From the NCBI GenBank assembly GCA_029931535.1, contig JAQPZY010001500.1:1670501-1734500 (forward strand): a DNA stretch of 64,000 bases. Direction: 5' to 3'. The position numbers were made by a program, and so were the translations under genes. This document shows, one piece after another, positions 14,153-27,958 of the stretch. Below the pieces are notes generated by a model. The model did no database searches. It had not been told where the DNA came from and saw only the letters and a program-made list of their open reading frames with translations. This DNA is from Margaritifera margaritifera. Its lineage: Eukaryota > Mollusca > Bivalvia > Unionida > Margaritiferidae. Every line of letters begins with the position of its first letter. Position 1 is the first letter of the stretch.

Positions 14153-14288
14153 TGCTCTAGCTTCGAACCAAACATCTTATGTTATTAGTTTCAAGATGGA
14201 TCTACGATAGAACAGAATTAAAGAAGTAATATTTTAGGTATGACTTCAACAGAATACTAATCGGTAAAAATTGTTCTGTAATCTTGGA

Positions 14289-14756
14289 AGGATTTTGATC
14301 CATTACAGCAACGTAAAATCAGTACTGCTGTATGGATGTGAGACTTGGTGCCCTTGGAAGAAAGAAGAAATCCATATGAGGGGCTTCTACAACAGATGTT
14401 TGTGAAAATTTTTGAAGGTGCTTTGGCCAAACAAGATCTCAGACGAAGAGCTGTGCAGAGTTACAGAGAACTTACTGTTGATGGAGGAAATAAACATATG
14501 GATAGGCCATGCACTGAGACGACCAAAGGGGAGACTAATGACTACTGTCATGACGTGGAAACCAGAATGGAAAAGGAAACGTGGAATACCAAAGTTGACC
14601 TGGCAGAAATTGGCGAGGAAGGTGATGAAAGAAACGGGCTCGAACACATGGGAAGAGGTCCGAAACGAAGCCATTGACAGCAGAAAGTGGAAGAAGAAAG
14701 TATTGCCTCATTTGCCAGAGAGCATGAAGAGTCTTAAAGAAAAAAAGAATCTATAA
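14289..14756 (+). pseudogene. C-terminal fragment of a non-LTR retrotransposon reverse transcriptase
   Basis: In one frame the translation gives SVLLYGCETW at 14319-14348, WIGHALRRPKGR, KRKRGIPKLTW and a Trp-rich end near W-EEVRNEAIDSRKW, closing at a TAA at 14754-14756. This order is typical of the region after the polymerase core in LINE-type ORF2 proteins of animals: the SVLLYG-ETW block, then WIGH-LRR, then RKRGRPK-TW. The catalytic YADD-type region and the endonuclease are absent, so the copy is 5'-truncated, as is usual for LINEs. An in-frame TGA at 14403-14405 interrupts it where related proteins have Trp or Arg. It is therefore a dead relic. The downstream sequence to 14880 may be its 3' UTR. 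The clade is not assigned. Confidence 0.85.
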
Positions 14757-14973
14757 AGGATAACATTGTCACCTTCATGAATGTCCTGACATAACAGGCC
14801 ATGATTCTGACAATATTTCTGATATAATAGGTATTAATTTTTATTTTACCCATCCATAGGACTTAATGTGACCAGAAATACACACATATTTTTTATATTT
14901 ACATTCCTTGCGTTACTCGCGGCTAGGGGTTCGATTCCTTCGTGGAAGGAATTATAACTCTCTAACATGCTTC

Positions 14974-14977
<4 letters not shown>

Positions 14978-15041
<64 letters not shown>
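14978..15041. repeat. (TA)n microsatellite
   Basis: Pure TA tract of about 64 bases. A B-box-like GGGGTTCGATTCC just upstream (14926-14938) may be a SINE scrap. Confidence 0.95.
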
Positions 15042-16566
<1,525 letters not shown>

Positions 16567-16625
16567 TTAAAACAGCATATCAGAAAAAGTGTTTTAATTA
16601 ACGCACAGAAGAGCATAAGATAATC

Positions 16626-16820
16626 GGGCCGCGGTAGCACAGTTGGTAAAGTGTCGAACTCGTCATCCAAGTGTCGCGTGTTCGACACCAGACCAAGCCA
16701 ACCCAGATTAGCTGCCTAGGCGTCTTCTTAGGAAAGACTCTTAGCTCCCTTTTGTCGGCCTGATAAAACCAATAATTTATTGAAGGTGTCGATAAAAATC
16801 AACCAATCAACCAACATAAT
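16626..16820 (+). mobile_element. tRNA-derived SINE
   Basis: The tRNA-like head starts GGGCCGCGGTAGCACAGTTGG and has a B-box-like GTGTTCGACACC at about 16678-16689. The body carries GGAAAGACTCTTAGCTCC and the 3' end has AACCAATCAACCAAC units. The head differs from the 13080 SINE, so it is a separate lineage with a related body. Confidence 0.8.
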
Positions 16821-17739
16821 ATAATCTCCATTTAAAATGTAAAGAGATCATTTTCGTTGATAAATCTTAATTTTGGAGAAGTATGCAAATAATTTAAATA
16901 TAATACGTTTTTGGACTAATTAATTGTGTACAAATTTTCAACTACACCAAGTAGATAAAGTTTAAACTGATATTAGATGCATATTTCACCATATTTGCTG
17001 AATGTCTATGTAAACATGGATCAGCCCTTAATCAGGCCTGTAGATCAGAAAACTCGGAACTTGAGTCTGATATTGGGTGTCCAGTAACAGCCAATCAGAA
17101 ACGAACTTTCAAAAGTAACGTCATTTATGACTGGTCAGAACAAAATCTCTAGCTCATACTGTATGATTTTCAGGCCAGGTCTTTCTGTTATATGTAATCG
17201 ATACTATTTAAACAGGTGAAGAGATTCTCAAACGTTTCACCTTCCAACTCTTCCATTTAACGGCACCACTCTGTTATCGTTTTGGAAAGTATTCTTTTAT
17301 AAATGACAGGAAAGGTCTGTTTGGTTTTTCATGTCATTATTTACTTTTGTAAATATATTCAGTCGTGAAAATCCTGCCACAGCTTGGCTGAGCAAGTCAC
17401 ATGCAAATAAATATTTTTAAAAAAGTAAACACACAACACTGAATCAATTTTCAATTTGTACCTGACACGCAGAGTTCGCAAAAATGTTAATAAGACTAAA
17501 CAATATTGTGATATCATCTCGTCAAATAACATCGCATAGTATAACCTAACATAGTACAATTACTGCTCTTGTTGTTAGATAATATGATGTGGGTGGACAA
17601 TTTGTAAAGAATTTCAAAACAAGGGCAATAACTGCTTTAGTATACTGAAGAAAAGTGAAATTAGCTCTGAAAATATAAATGACAGTCATCATATAGTGGT
17701 GAAACACCTTTTTTGATTTATCTCAATCACTGTTTGTCG
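16821..17739. other. gene-free stretch, nothing recognised
   Basis: No coding or repeat signal noticed. Confidence 0.45.
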
Positions 17740-17928
17740 TATTGAAAAAGGAGTGTACCAGTCTGAACACTCAGGGAGACGCATCGTATTTAAAAAGAAG
17801 TGTACCAGTCTGAACACTCAGGGAGACGCATCGTATTTAAAAAGAAGTGTACCAGTCTGAACACTCAGGGAGACGCATCGTATTTAAAAAGAAGTGTACC
17901 AGTCTGAACACTCAGAGAGACGCATGAT
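17740..17928. repeat. 47-bp minisatellite, 4 copies
   Basis: Units start GTGTACCAGTCTGAACACTC at 17753, 17800, 17847 and 17894. They are nearly identical, so the expansion is recent. Confidence 0.95.
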
Positions 17929-18510
17929 AAAAAAAATATGACGGTCACTTGATGGTAATATGACGTAAAGTTACGAACATGTAAGTCTAATATAAAGTGA
18001 CCTTGGTGGTAAGAAAATTATCTCTGAATAGAAGCTCTTTTTTTTGGGTAGGGGGATAAAAGAAATGTTGAATTTATCACAAGCGGGATTCTAAAACTAA
18101 GGTATAATAACACGGCAAGTATATTTGTTCAAGAGCCTGGTGTGTTGTGATGAATGAGTCGGGGCGTAAGTATGTTGAGGTGGGAGGTCAGACCGAAGCC
18201 CCTACCGAAAACATAGAAGTCGCATACCCAGGGGTCAGCAAAATTATGAGACCTTGTATCAGACCTTATCTGCCTGAAATAGATAAGTAGAATATTTATC
18301 TTATTCAGTATTTACGAACATATTCTACTCTGCGATGCAGGATTGCTTAGATACATGCTCGCCAAATCTAGCGGCAAACTGCTCCCCAGGTGACGCTCTC
18401 ACTTCTCTCCAAACATCTAAAAACATCAAAAGTAGATTTCTGCCGATTTCTTGCACAGACGAATGTTTTTGTTTCTAACTCATTCTTAAAAGGATTCGCA
18501 ACACGTAACG

Positions 18511-18513
<3 letters not shown>
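17929..18513. other. gene-free stretch, nothing certain
   Basis: A perfect donor-like GGC|GTAAGT near 18160 follows a four-codon frame starting at an ATG. That is too short to call. Confidence 0.35.
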
Positions 18514-18577
<64 letters not shown>

Positions 18578-18600
18578 TGTGTGTGTGTGTGTGTGTGTAT
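18514..18600. repeat. (TA)n(GT)n microsatellite
   Basis: TA tract followed by GT units. Confidence 0.95.
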
Positions 18601-19356
18601 AATGTATAGCCTTGATCCAGCAACTCTAATACTGTTGATGTTAACTTTTCACGTTTTTTTCGCCAAAAATTCAGAGCAAACGTTACTCACATCACAACTC
18701 AAAACGTGGATGACCTTGTCGTGTAGGTAGTGGCTTTGTTTACCCACGCCAATGGAGAGCAATTTTATCTCGCATTCTACGTAATCGGACGCAATCGAAT
18801 TATCATCTGTCTTTCTGGGTTATTTTCATCACATAATCGGTTGCTTGACCTAAATCGGAACATCCTCGGCCTTTTCCATCGCATGCTAGAAGTTATTCGA
18901 CTCGCATCAGAAAGAGACGATGATGTTCCGAATGCGTTTGACCTCTTACGTCCGTTGTGGCCATTTTGAACGAACCTAAATCCCGTAGTTATTATTTCGT
19001 CATAATGACGTCACAACGACTCGATGATGTGTCATCACTAATAGCAACTTAAGCAACAGAATGAAGCTATTGAAACCGAACGATTTTTTTATTTTTCATT
19101 CATAAGTTGCAGGAATAAAATTAAAAAAACTAAAAGTGCAGATATTTCAATGATGGTTGAAATGTCATTAAGTGTTATTTTCAACCGCTATCATTTTATA
19201 AGGATATATTTTTCGCACATTTAGCTGGATGTATGTCCGCCGAAACGTACCAATATGGGAAGTATCACTACGAGCACATTCGAGTCTCTTTCTGAGAGTC
19301 GAGACGAGTATGGCACGAATGCTTGAACGTCAAGAGAAAATGTTAGTCTTGTTAAA
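18601..19356. other. CpG-richer non-repeat stretch with a CRE-like palindrome
   Basis: Between 18730 and 19340 there are more CG dinucleotides than in the surroundings, two unremarkable open frames (18730-18969 and 19229 onward), and a perfect TGACGTCA at 19006-19013. It could be a regulatory region, but no TATA box or transcript evidence can be cited. Confidence 0.3.
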
Positions 19357-19482
19357 CAGTTTGTCTGTTGGTTGGTTTGTCTGTTGGTTGGTTTGTTTGT
19401 CTGTTGGTTGGTTTGTCTGTTGGTTTGTTTGTCTGTTGGTTGGTTTGTTTGTCTGTTGGTTGGTTTGTCTGTTGGTTGGTTT
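19357..19482 (-). repeat. expanded SINE tail, TTGGTTGGTTTGTCTG units
   Basis: Units of 12-16 bp built from GTTTGTCTG and TTGGTTG are continuous with the SINE tail that follows. On the minus strand they are AACCAACAGACAAACC units. The Cys/Val/Gly/Leu frame over them is spurious. Confidence 0.9.
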
Positions 19483-19602
19483 TAACGGCACTTTTAACAG
19501 ATTATTGCCAATATCATGCTGAAGAAATAGGAGCTAAGTGCCTTTCTCAAGGACACACCGAGGAAGCCGACCCGGGCTGGCCTGGGCTGGTATATTAAGG
19601 TG
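19483..19602 (-). mobile_element. SINE, 3' half, minus strand
   Basis: On the minus strand it reads GGTCGGCTTCCTCGGTGTGT, CCTTGAGAAAGGCACTTAGC and ends TTAAAAGTGCCGTTAAAACC. It has the same body as the minus-strand SINEs at 53300 and 62690. The tRNA-like head is missing. Confidence 0.75.
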
Positions 19603-22469
19603 CTGACATATAAATCCTTTACTTTTAACCTACGGACTATATACAGCTTTCCTGCAAGTACTAGGGTCTTGTTCATCCTAGCCTAAAATTCACAAATGCT
19701 ATAAATTAATATTGGCCAATCTTTGCGATTGATTTTCATATGCTATTAAATAGGGTACATTTCAAGGATTCTATTCATCATCAACGTCAACATCTCTTCA
19801 AACAATAATCACTGAGTAAAGCTCCTCTTCAAATGCATATTATTTACTTCTGATTGGTTAAATGCCAGCAATGACGAAATCAGAACGTAACAGAATACAT
19901 TTAAGTACAAATCACCTAAACCAGTATCTTAAGCAACATTGTCAGTGAAAATCTTTCATCTCTTCAACAAGGAAGTCATCTTGAAATTTCGAATTGAAAG
20001 GAACTAATAATATTAGATTATATGGAGAAGTAAGTGGCGTTGTTGTAAAAAAGATTATGAATGCTAAAAATAACTAATCTAAAACTTATGTATCATATCT
20101 TTTTTTATAATTAACTGCAATGACTTTGACCTCATTCACTTGATCAGTAGAGAATTATCAAAGCTTTGAAAAGAAAAAGATTGACTCCTCAAGCATTCTT
20201 ATTGCACGAGACCTGAAATTTGATCTAGTTTTTGTGTTCATCTTGATATTTTGGTGTGTGCATATGTTTATAACCGGCACTGGCATACATGACTATCGTC
20301 AACGGTCATTGTCTGCTTTGATATTTTTAAAAGTCTTCATTCAACCGTGTATTTGGCTCCCCCAACACGTTTTGGTATACATTTTATTTTTGAACTTTAT
20401 TTTGTTTTTAATCAGAATAAGTTAATGCCATGTATAATTATATTATTCATGACAATGTATGTGTTTTGGCAAGAAGTAACATCTGTACAGTATCAGTCGT
20501 TGTTTCGTTTGTAGAGAATAATTCCTTTATAAATAAACTTGACATTTAAGATTGATCAGCACTTGGATGGTTTCAGGTCACAAGGGAAGTCGATATGCTT
20601 TCCTAAAATCTGTAACATGGCTGCCATATTTATTTAATCAGTGTTTGGTTTATGCCACCAGGAAGAAAGTATTATCAATAAAGTATTGCTTTTTGTAGTA
20701 TAAACAGTTGCTTTAAGTGAAAACGTTGTATGACTGTAGGTTTCAAACAAATTATCTAAAAAGGAATAAATACATTTGGATATTACATCATCCTGTATGT
20801 GGTACATTTTGATAATATTGGTGATTTTATTCCGATTGAGATAGGAAAAATGGCATAAATACATTTTAAACTGGTGAAATGTTCATTAAGATGTGTTCTT
20901 TTATTTCTGACAGAAAGGTGTCCCCTTCAGTTGACGGAATTCCCATTCCTCCCTCGGGAAATAGACAGAGTGAAAGAGAGGGGGGTAGGGACTTTACTTT
21001 AATCATTCTATCTTCATTTTGACTTTTTATACAATAATTTCGTCGTGTGTCAAATAAAGGAACAACAGAATATACTACGGCATATTTGATTGACCATTTG
21101 TTTCGTGTACGTTTTGGAAATAAAAATTATGCATATTATTTTACAGCGGAAATTAAACCACTTTAGTGGACGTTGATTCTTTGTATCCTTTTATGGAGCT
21201 GCTTTTTAAGTGTACATAGGCCTGAATGGCTATACCTTATTCATATCATTTTGTTACTCATGGGCGGGCAGTGGCACTTTCAGCTGCATAATAATGATAT
21301 ATCAGAGGTCGAAAGTTGAACCAATAACCTAGCCAAGAAAATAACGCATGACCACCTACTGGGAATGCATATATTGTATTCGATCTTGTAACAAATGAAT
21401 GCTTTTGAAGTATTAGTAAAATGGCCAAATACGATAATATATCACTAATTAAGCTTAAATCAAAGGTTCAAGCGAACATCAATTCTATCAAGCAAATACT
21501 GGACAGATGCGTTGTATTGCAGATGGATGGCATTTTATTGCACTTGATGTCCATTGCAATAGCTGAATCGTTGTTGAACAGAGAGATATTGTCATAAGTA
21601 CGACATTATTTAAACCAATGCCAAACAAATAATGTTTTCCCTAGCAATGTCTCGATGAAAAGGTGATAGGTGGAAATAATATTATAATATAGACAAGCAG
21701 CAAAAAAAAAAAAAAAAAAAAGGAATGGTCCTTAAGTATGAAATGAATTGAGTCTTCCCAAGGCATCAGTTTGCTGGAAAGGGTCACGAGTTCAGGCATT
21801 CTAACAGTGGCAGATTGACCAGGGTAGTGGGGATTGAGGATGGGGTAGACCAATGACCTCCCACTCCCTTTCGAACACACACAGCAAGACACTTCTGGGC
21901 TGCCCTTGTGTAACCATACTTGATCCCAATCAATGGATTATAGAATGCTAGAAAGAGATACGATTGCCTATATGAATGAATAATTAATTTCAATCTATAA
22001 AAACCAATCGTCGATTCATAAATCATGACCCACCACCATCACCACCACTATTTACATTTAACAAGCTGTGGTCATCAACAGTATTTGCCAATAGGTTTAC
22101 AAGTCGTCATTTGTGTCAAACTAAAAGACTGGGGATTTTGTTGTTGAAAAAAAAAGAGGAGCGTGATATAGAAATAGTAAACAAAACAAATCTTTTGACT
22201 GGAAAGCTAAAAGTACTATTTTTAAAATAATATTGATCCACACTTTTGTATCGATGATTTAATGTTGTGGACATTGAATCATGTACATTGCAATACAAAT
22301 AAGTCAAATAGGTCCTAATTCTTTTAGAACCAAGAAATACGCATCCATTTTTATTAAAAATATCAAGAGAGAAACAAAATAGTTTGCCGTTTTCACTGAA
22401 CATTTCTAGACAATTGGAACACGGTTGCGCCTTTTCGCCAAAGATCGAAAAATCACCTCAAAAATACAA
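19603..22469. other. mostly gene-free stretch, one weak exon candidate
   Basis: A weak internal exon candidate lies at 20914-20984 (acceptor TTTTATTTCTGACAG). A poly-A tract lies at 21702-21721. Otherwise only AT-driven frames are present. Confidence 0.4.
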
Positions 22470-23049
22470 CACCGTTCTTCATCATTGCCGCTAAGTAAGC
22501 ACCTCTGTTATCTGGTGATTAACTGTTAAATTTTTTATATTATCCATACGCCGCCCATTTTGGCGACGCATATATATGTTAAGAGTCTAACAAAATAGTT
22601 CCACACACTTGACTAATTTACTTTGTTGTGATGACTTGGTAAAGTCAATATAATATATGTCTTGATTGTAATTTGTAGTAAGTAAAATTATTCGTATAAT
22701 ATGTGTTAATATATGATTTTGCAAAATGTAAAATTGCCCATGCTCATTAGAGCACTTCCGTTATCAAATTATTAGTTTCAGAGTTAAGCATGAGCAGTTC
22801 TTGCACGTTTTCAGGCTCTTCTGTTTCGGAGGTAAGTAATTCTTCCATGTCCACCATCCCATAATGCCCAGATAGAAGTGATCGGTTTTGAAAAAGATAG
22901 AACTTCTGAAGTTTGATATTACGGTAGCTTTCGTTGCATATATATGTACCTTGTTTACCAAATGACGGCGTGTCAACACCGCGACCCATAACTACGGCGA
23001 TTCGACTGAGACAGCTGAGATGACTTAATCTTGACCGAAACATTCCCAA
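22470..23049 (-). repeat. three-copy interspersed repeat family, copy 2, with 100-codon ORF
   Basis: The nucleotide block 22480-22920 matches 33130-33560 directly and 6800-7240 in reverse. On the minus strand an intact frame from 23049 to 22747 starts MFRSRLSHL and contains NRSLLSGHY, ELLTSETEEPENVQELL and SETNNLITEVL before a TAA. The SETEE/TEVL pattern recurs in the other copies. No domain is recognised. It may be the C-terminal exon of a mobile-element or duplicated gene, or a chance frame in a repeat. This is the only one of the three copies with no frame disruption in the shared part. Confidence 0.55.
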
Positions 23050-24132
23050 GATTCTTGTTCAAGCAATAGAGAACTATTCTTTACTGAACTTGTGCAAATA
23101 AGTTCAAAAATGTATTATAATGCTTTTGACATGATTTTATTTTGCCCAGCGTACTTTCGAGTGTGACTGAGGTTTCTGCCATATTTGGCGACCCCCACCC
23201 CCCACCCCGATTGTACGCTGTATCCCTGCATCGAAGTATATCCGAGATCAAATTCTGTACAAATTCCATCTAGTGTTCGGATTGCCATTACTTCAGTGTT
23301 CACCGACACGTGCCGTTTATCAATTTGATCCATTCCTTAGCGTTAAATCTAGTCAGGTAACGGACATTTCTCAATGTATTCCACATATTGCATGACCACG
23401 TGGCAAACCTATATTGTAAAGTGTAATCTGTGTTAAGCAGTCACTTTTATCTTTGGCTCACATGGATAAGTTTCAATGGTAAATGTTAAAAGTAGGTCCG
23501 CATCTACCGCGACAGAATCGTATAAACGCTAGGATATTGACTGCCAAGATGACGTACAAGCATAAATATGGATGAACTTTTTAAACCCATGATTAAATGA
23601 TATCTAGTCCGAGGCACTTTCCATCTTGAACACCCAGGTTTTAAGTCTAGGTACCATTATTTCATATGTAATGAATAGTAGCATACGTACTAAACCTATG
23701 GAAGTAATTATTCTTGCAAAACAAATGACATCACAGCGTCCATGCTGCTCCCATGCACCGGTGGGAACAAACTCAAATAGTTTGCAACATCAGTGATAAG
23801 AATGCTCCGAAATTTTATAATCACTGCAAATTTTCGATCTATATTGCATAATATTTGTAAAAGGAAGCTGTTATAAATATTTTTGTCAGTTAAAGCATCA
23901 CCATTATTCATTAGTTTCGTCGAATAATAGTAATTATCGCCATAATCACCACTGTTGTCTAATTTTTCTGCCCACTACATGCATAACTAAGTGATGTGGC
24001 TGCATGACGTGGTTCTTATCCATATGTCGTGGGCGTATACTCGCGAATGCTAAGACTGGGTCTGTCTCATTTGAAAACAGGTAATTGTGAGAAAAGAAAT
24101 GTATGTGTGGACGCCCGACGACCCCCCCCCCC

Positions 24133-24184
<52 letters not shown>

Positions 24185-25339
24185 TGTCTTCATTGGAAGT
24201 GTTTGATTTTGATTAAATGTGTATTAAATAAATAACACATATGCATGGTACACGTTTTTCTCTTTAACCTTTCTACCCAGATTATTTTTTAAACACACAC
24301 ACACACACACACATACCCATGACATAGTACATTTGTCTGTCTGTATATAATTTTGGGGATATATATTTAAATGGTCCTTCATCTGAAAGAACTGTTTTAT
24401 GCAAACGTATACATCTTTAGAAAGTAATGTATATAGAAAGTAATTTATATATACATTCGTCAGAATTGTTTGTGCTCGAAGGAAATTCAATTTGAATGAA
24501 AGTCATATTCTTTTGAGTGGTTCATCATTTTGTCCTATTTCAACACATTTATCTACAACAAACACATCTTTTGACAATATTATTGATTTCCTGTAAATAG
24601 ACATCTATTAATGGTTACGTGTTTAAATATTTACTAACCTCGACAACTATTATTTATCCATTTTATATTTTACGGGTACAAAAGGCTGCCAAATGTATGT
24701 TTCAATTATATTTTAATGCAAGGTTTTTGCGCAGGTGAGAATAACAGCTTTTATTCATTTTTCAAAGGTAAAAAAATTATATACTAACTTTTGTTAGCGT
24801 GCATTAATCAAACATTAGATTCATCGCGTCCTTCAATCAATTTATCCAAAATCAAACACCAGTTGTTTATAAACGTACCTTATTTTAAACGCACATCAGT
24901 TAAATAATATCTAAAAGAGAAGGTCTTCTATACGCATTATGGAACCCAAAATAACACTTACAAAAATGCGAAAATGATAGACAAGATCTTCTGCGAAATA
25001 TATATACTTATAGATAAAACTTCTCAAAATGAAAACACTTCGCTCAGACCATTCTCTGAAATATTTGTAACCTCGACCGCCGATCATTCGCAATGTAGGA
25101 ACTCTTTCACTGCGAATTGACTGAATTGATCCGAGCACAAAAAGCATTGGCTTTTCCAATGACAACAACATCAGCAATAGCAACTGCTACAACAATAAAC
25201 GATTTGCATGGTATAAAATGGCTAAGTCTTCTCATAGATTTTACATTTTCAAAATTTTAAACGAATAATGTCAAATACACTCCCTTTGTCGACAACTTGA
25301 ATGCTTTTTTGATGCGATTGACCTATCGCTAGAGCACAG
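23050..25339. other. gene-free stretch with minor microsatellites
   Basis: It contains (C)n(CT)n at 24121-24178 and (AC)n at 24293-24313. A coding-like minus-strand stretch runs from the ATG at 23333 down to about 23226 and has ordinary composition, but no clear donor. Nothing else was noticed. Confidence 0.45.
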
Positions 25340-26049
25340 CACAGGGGATCGTATTGTTGCTTAAAATTTACCTATCAGTCATACATGTACTATATAAAAC
25401 TACAAGGGAGGACACTTCTCTCCTGTCTCGCGCGACCTATTTAAGAATCGACGCTGATATTTCAAGCTACACTTCGCATAGCGTAATAAATTTGACACCG
25501 ATGTTTAGCTCAGGCATTCGACTTTTTATGGCTACACAAAATTTGACTTACTACCACACCTTTAAGGAATTCCAGACCGTTTTCCCACGCTACCGGTCGA
25601 CATGTTCATGATCGCGCCCGCTTAATATGCAAGTGCAACGAGCTTAATGAAATATGGCCCTCTCATTGGTCGACCGAAAATGACGTACTACGCCTACTGA
25701 TAATCTGATTTTCAGTCAACCAAAAAGGGTGCAGAATTCCATTCAGTGCGTTGTACCTGCATATTAAGCGGGCGCGATCATGGCCATGTCGACCGGTAGC
25801 GTGTGAAAATGGTCTGGAATTCCTTAAAGGTGTGGTAATAAGTCAAATTTTGTGTAGGCATAAAAAGTCGAATGCCTGAGCTAAACATCGATACCAAATT
25901 TATTACGCTATGCGAAGTGTAGCTTGAAATATCAGCGTCAATTATTAAATAGGTCGCGCGAGAAAGGAGAGAAGTGTCCTCCCTTGTAGTTTTATATAGT
26001 ACATGTATGACTGATAGGTAAATTTTAAGCAACAATACGAGCCCATGTG
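25340..26049. mobile_element. 710-bp palindromic DNA element with 8-bp TSD
   Basis: Arms of about 300 bp (25340-25640 and 25750-26049) are highly similar reverse complements around a 110-bp spacer. The ends read CACAGGGGATCG and, inverted, CACATGGGCTCG. The identical octamer GAGCACAG flanks both sides, at 25332-25339 and 26050-26057. An 8-bp target duplication with CA...TG termini fits the hAT superfamily, but arms this long are unusual, so I call it an hAT-like or foldback MITE. An 85- to 95-codon frame is open in both arms (for example the shared LLKIYLSVIHVLYKTTRED), which may only reflect recent arm homogenisation. Confidence 0.75.
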
Positions 26050-26057
26050 GAGCACAG

Positions 26058-26589
26058 ATAACCACGCCTACTCATTAGCATAACACATTATATAAAATCA
26101 TATTATTATATGTTGACACTTGCCCCATGGGAATTAGTGTTAAATTTTTAGTGTAGCTGAAAAGTTCATGTTATATGGCTGGAAAATGTTGAAGTTTTTA
26201 CGATTTGAATTTGTATATGATATATAGTGACAGTCGGTGAGATGACGGACATTGGGCCTTAATGTCCGACAAACTTCCGGTGCACCTGTAAAGTACGTGA
26301 TGCCGCACAGATTTGAGAGCAATAGTATTGGTCGGCGTTCCAAAGCTAAACTCACATGTTAAGGTTTCACTGACATACGGCGATACGCATTGATTGAAGG
26401 TCACGTGTCAGTGTACATATTAATGTGGCGAGGGAAACGGGAATGTCCGTGAATCTCAGTTGTGATTTGGTTCATTTTAGGCAAAGAATAAGTAACCAAT
26501 TTACATATATGAGATACAATATTCACTAACTAATTGTTTTTTTTGTTTTTTGGGGTTTTTTTTCCATCTTTCTTTATAGATAAAGTGCT
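26058..26589. other. gene-free stretch, nothing recognised
   Basis: Short overlapping frames only, with no splice or start support. Confidence 0.45.
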
Positions 26590-26757
26590 GCTGTGGAACC
26601 CCTTGTGGCTCAGTGGTTATCGTCCCGGACTCGCTATAAAAAGGGTTGGCTGCCACTGTGGTAAGACCCATGGCAAGACACTTTACTGCTATTGATTTTG
26701 CACGATATAACCTTTAATGTGTTGATGTGCCGTTAAATACCACACAAGCATAGAGTA
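26590..26757 (+). mobile_element. tRNA-derived SINE, degraded
   Basis: An A-box-like TGGCTCAGTGGTTA is present near 26612. The B box is lost by a small deletion. The body has GGCAAGACACTTTA and CACGATATAACCTTTAATGT, ending TTGATGTGCCGTTAAATACC. It belongs to the same lineage as the 13080 SINE. Confidence 0.75.
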
Positions 26758-27636
<879 letters not shown>

Positions 27637-27894
27637 CAGAGGCACATGACGGACTTTAATATGATATGATATTATATTATATAATATTATATATCTCTTC
27701 AACCCTGTACAAAAACATAAGGCAATAAGAAACAGACTCTTATAAACAGACGTAAAAGAAAGTAAACAAAACAACCAAATATCGTACTGAAATCGCATGC
27801 CTGATATAGGTAGAAGCGTGGTAGTAACAAACTGGCCGGCTGCATTCTCTGTTCAGCAAAGTTTGTAAAAAGATATTGTAAGCCCTTTCTTTGC

Positions 27895-27958
27895 AGTCCA
27901 TACAGGACTGTTAACAGAATATACAAGTCCATACAGGACTGTTAACAGAATATACAAT
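27895..27958. repeat. 31-bp direct duplication
   Basis: CAAGTCCATACAGGACTG with the following TTAACAGAATATA is present twice back to back. Confidence 0.85.

Noticed and set aside
16626..16692. Genuine tRNA gene
   Set aside because: The B box is altered (GTTCGACACC) and a SINE body follows.
22795..22834. 18-base plus-strand microexon between TTTTCAG and GAG|GTAAGT in the repeat family
   Set aside because: The signals lie within a repeat and the donor is lost in copy 1 (GTAATT); probably coincidence.
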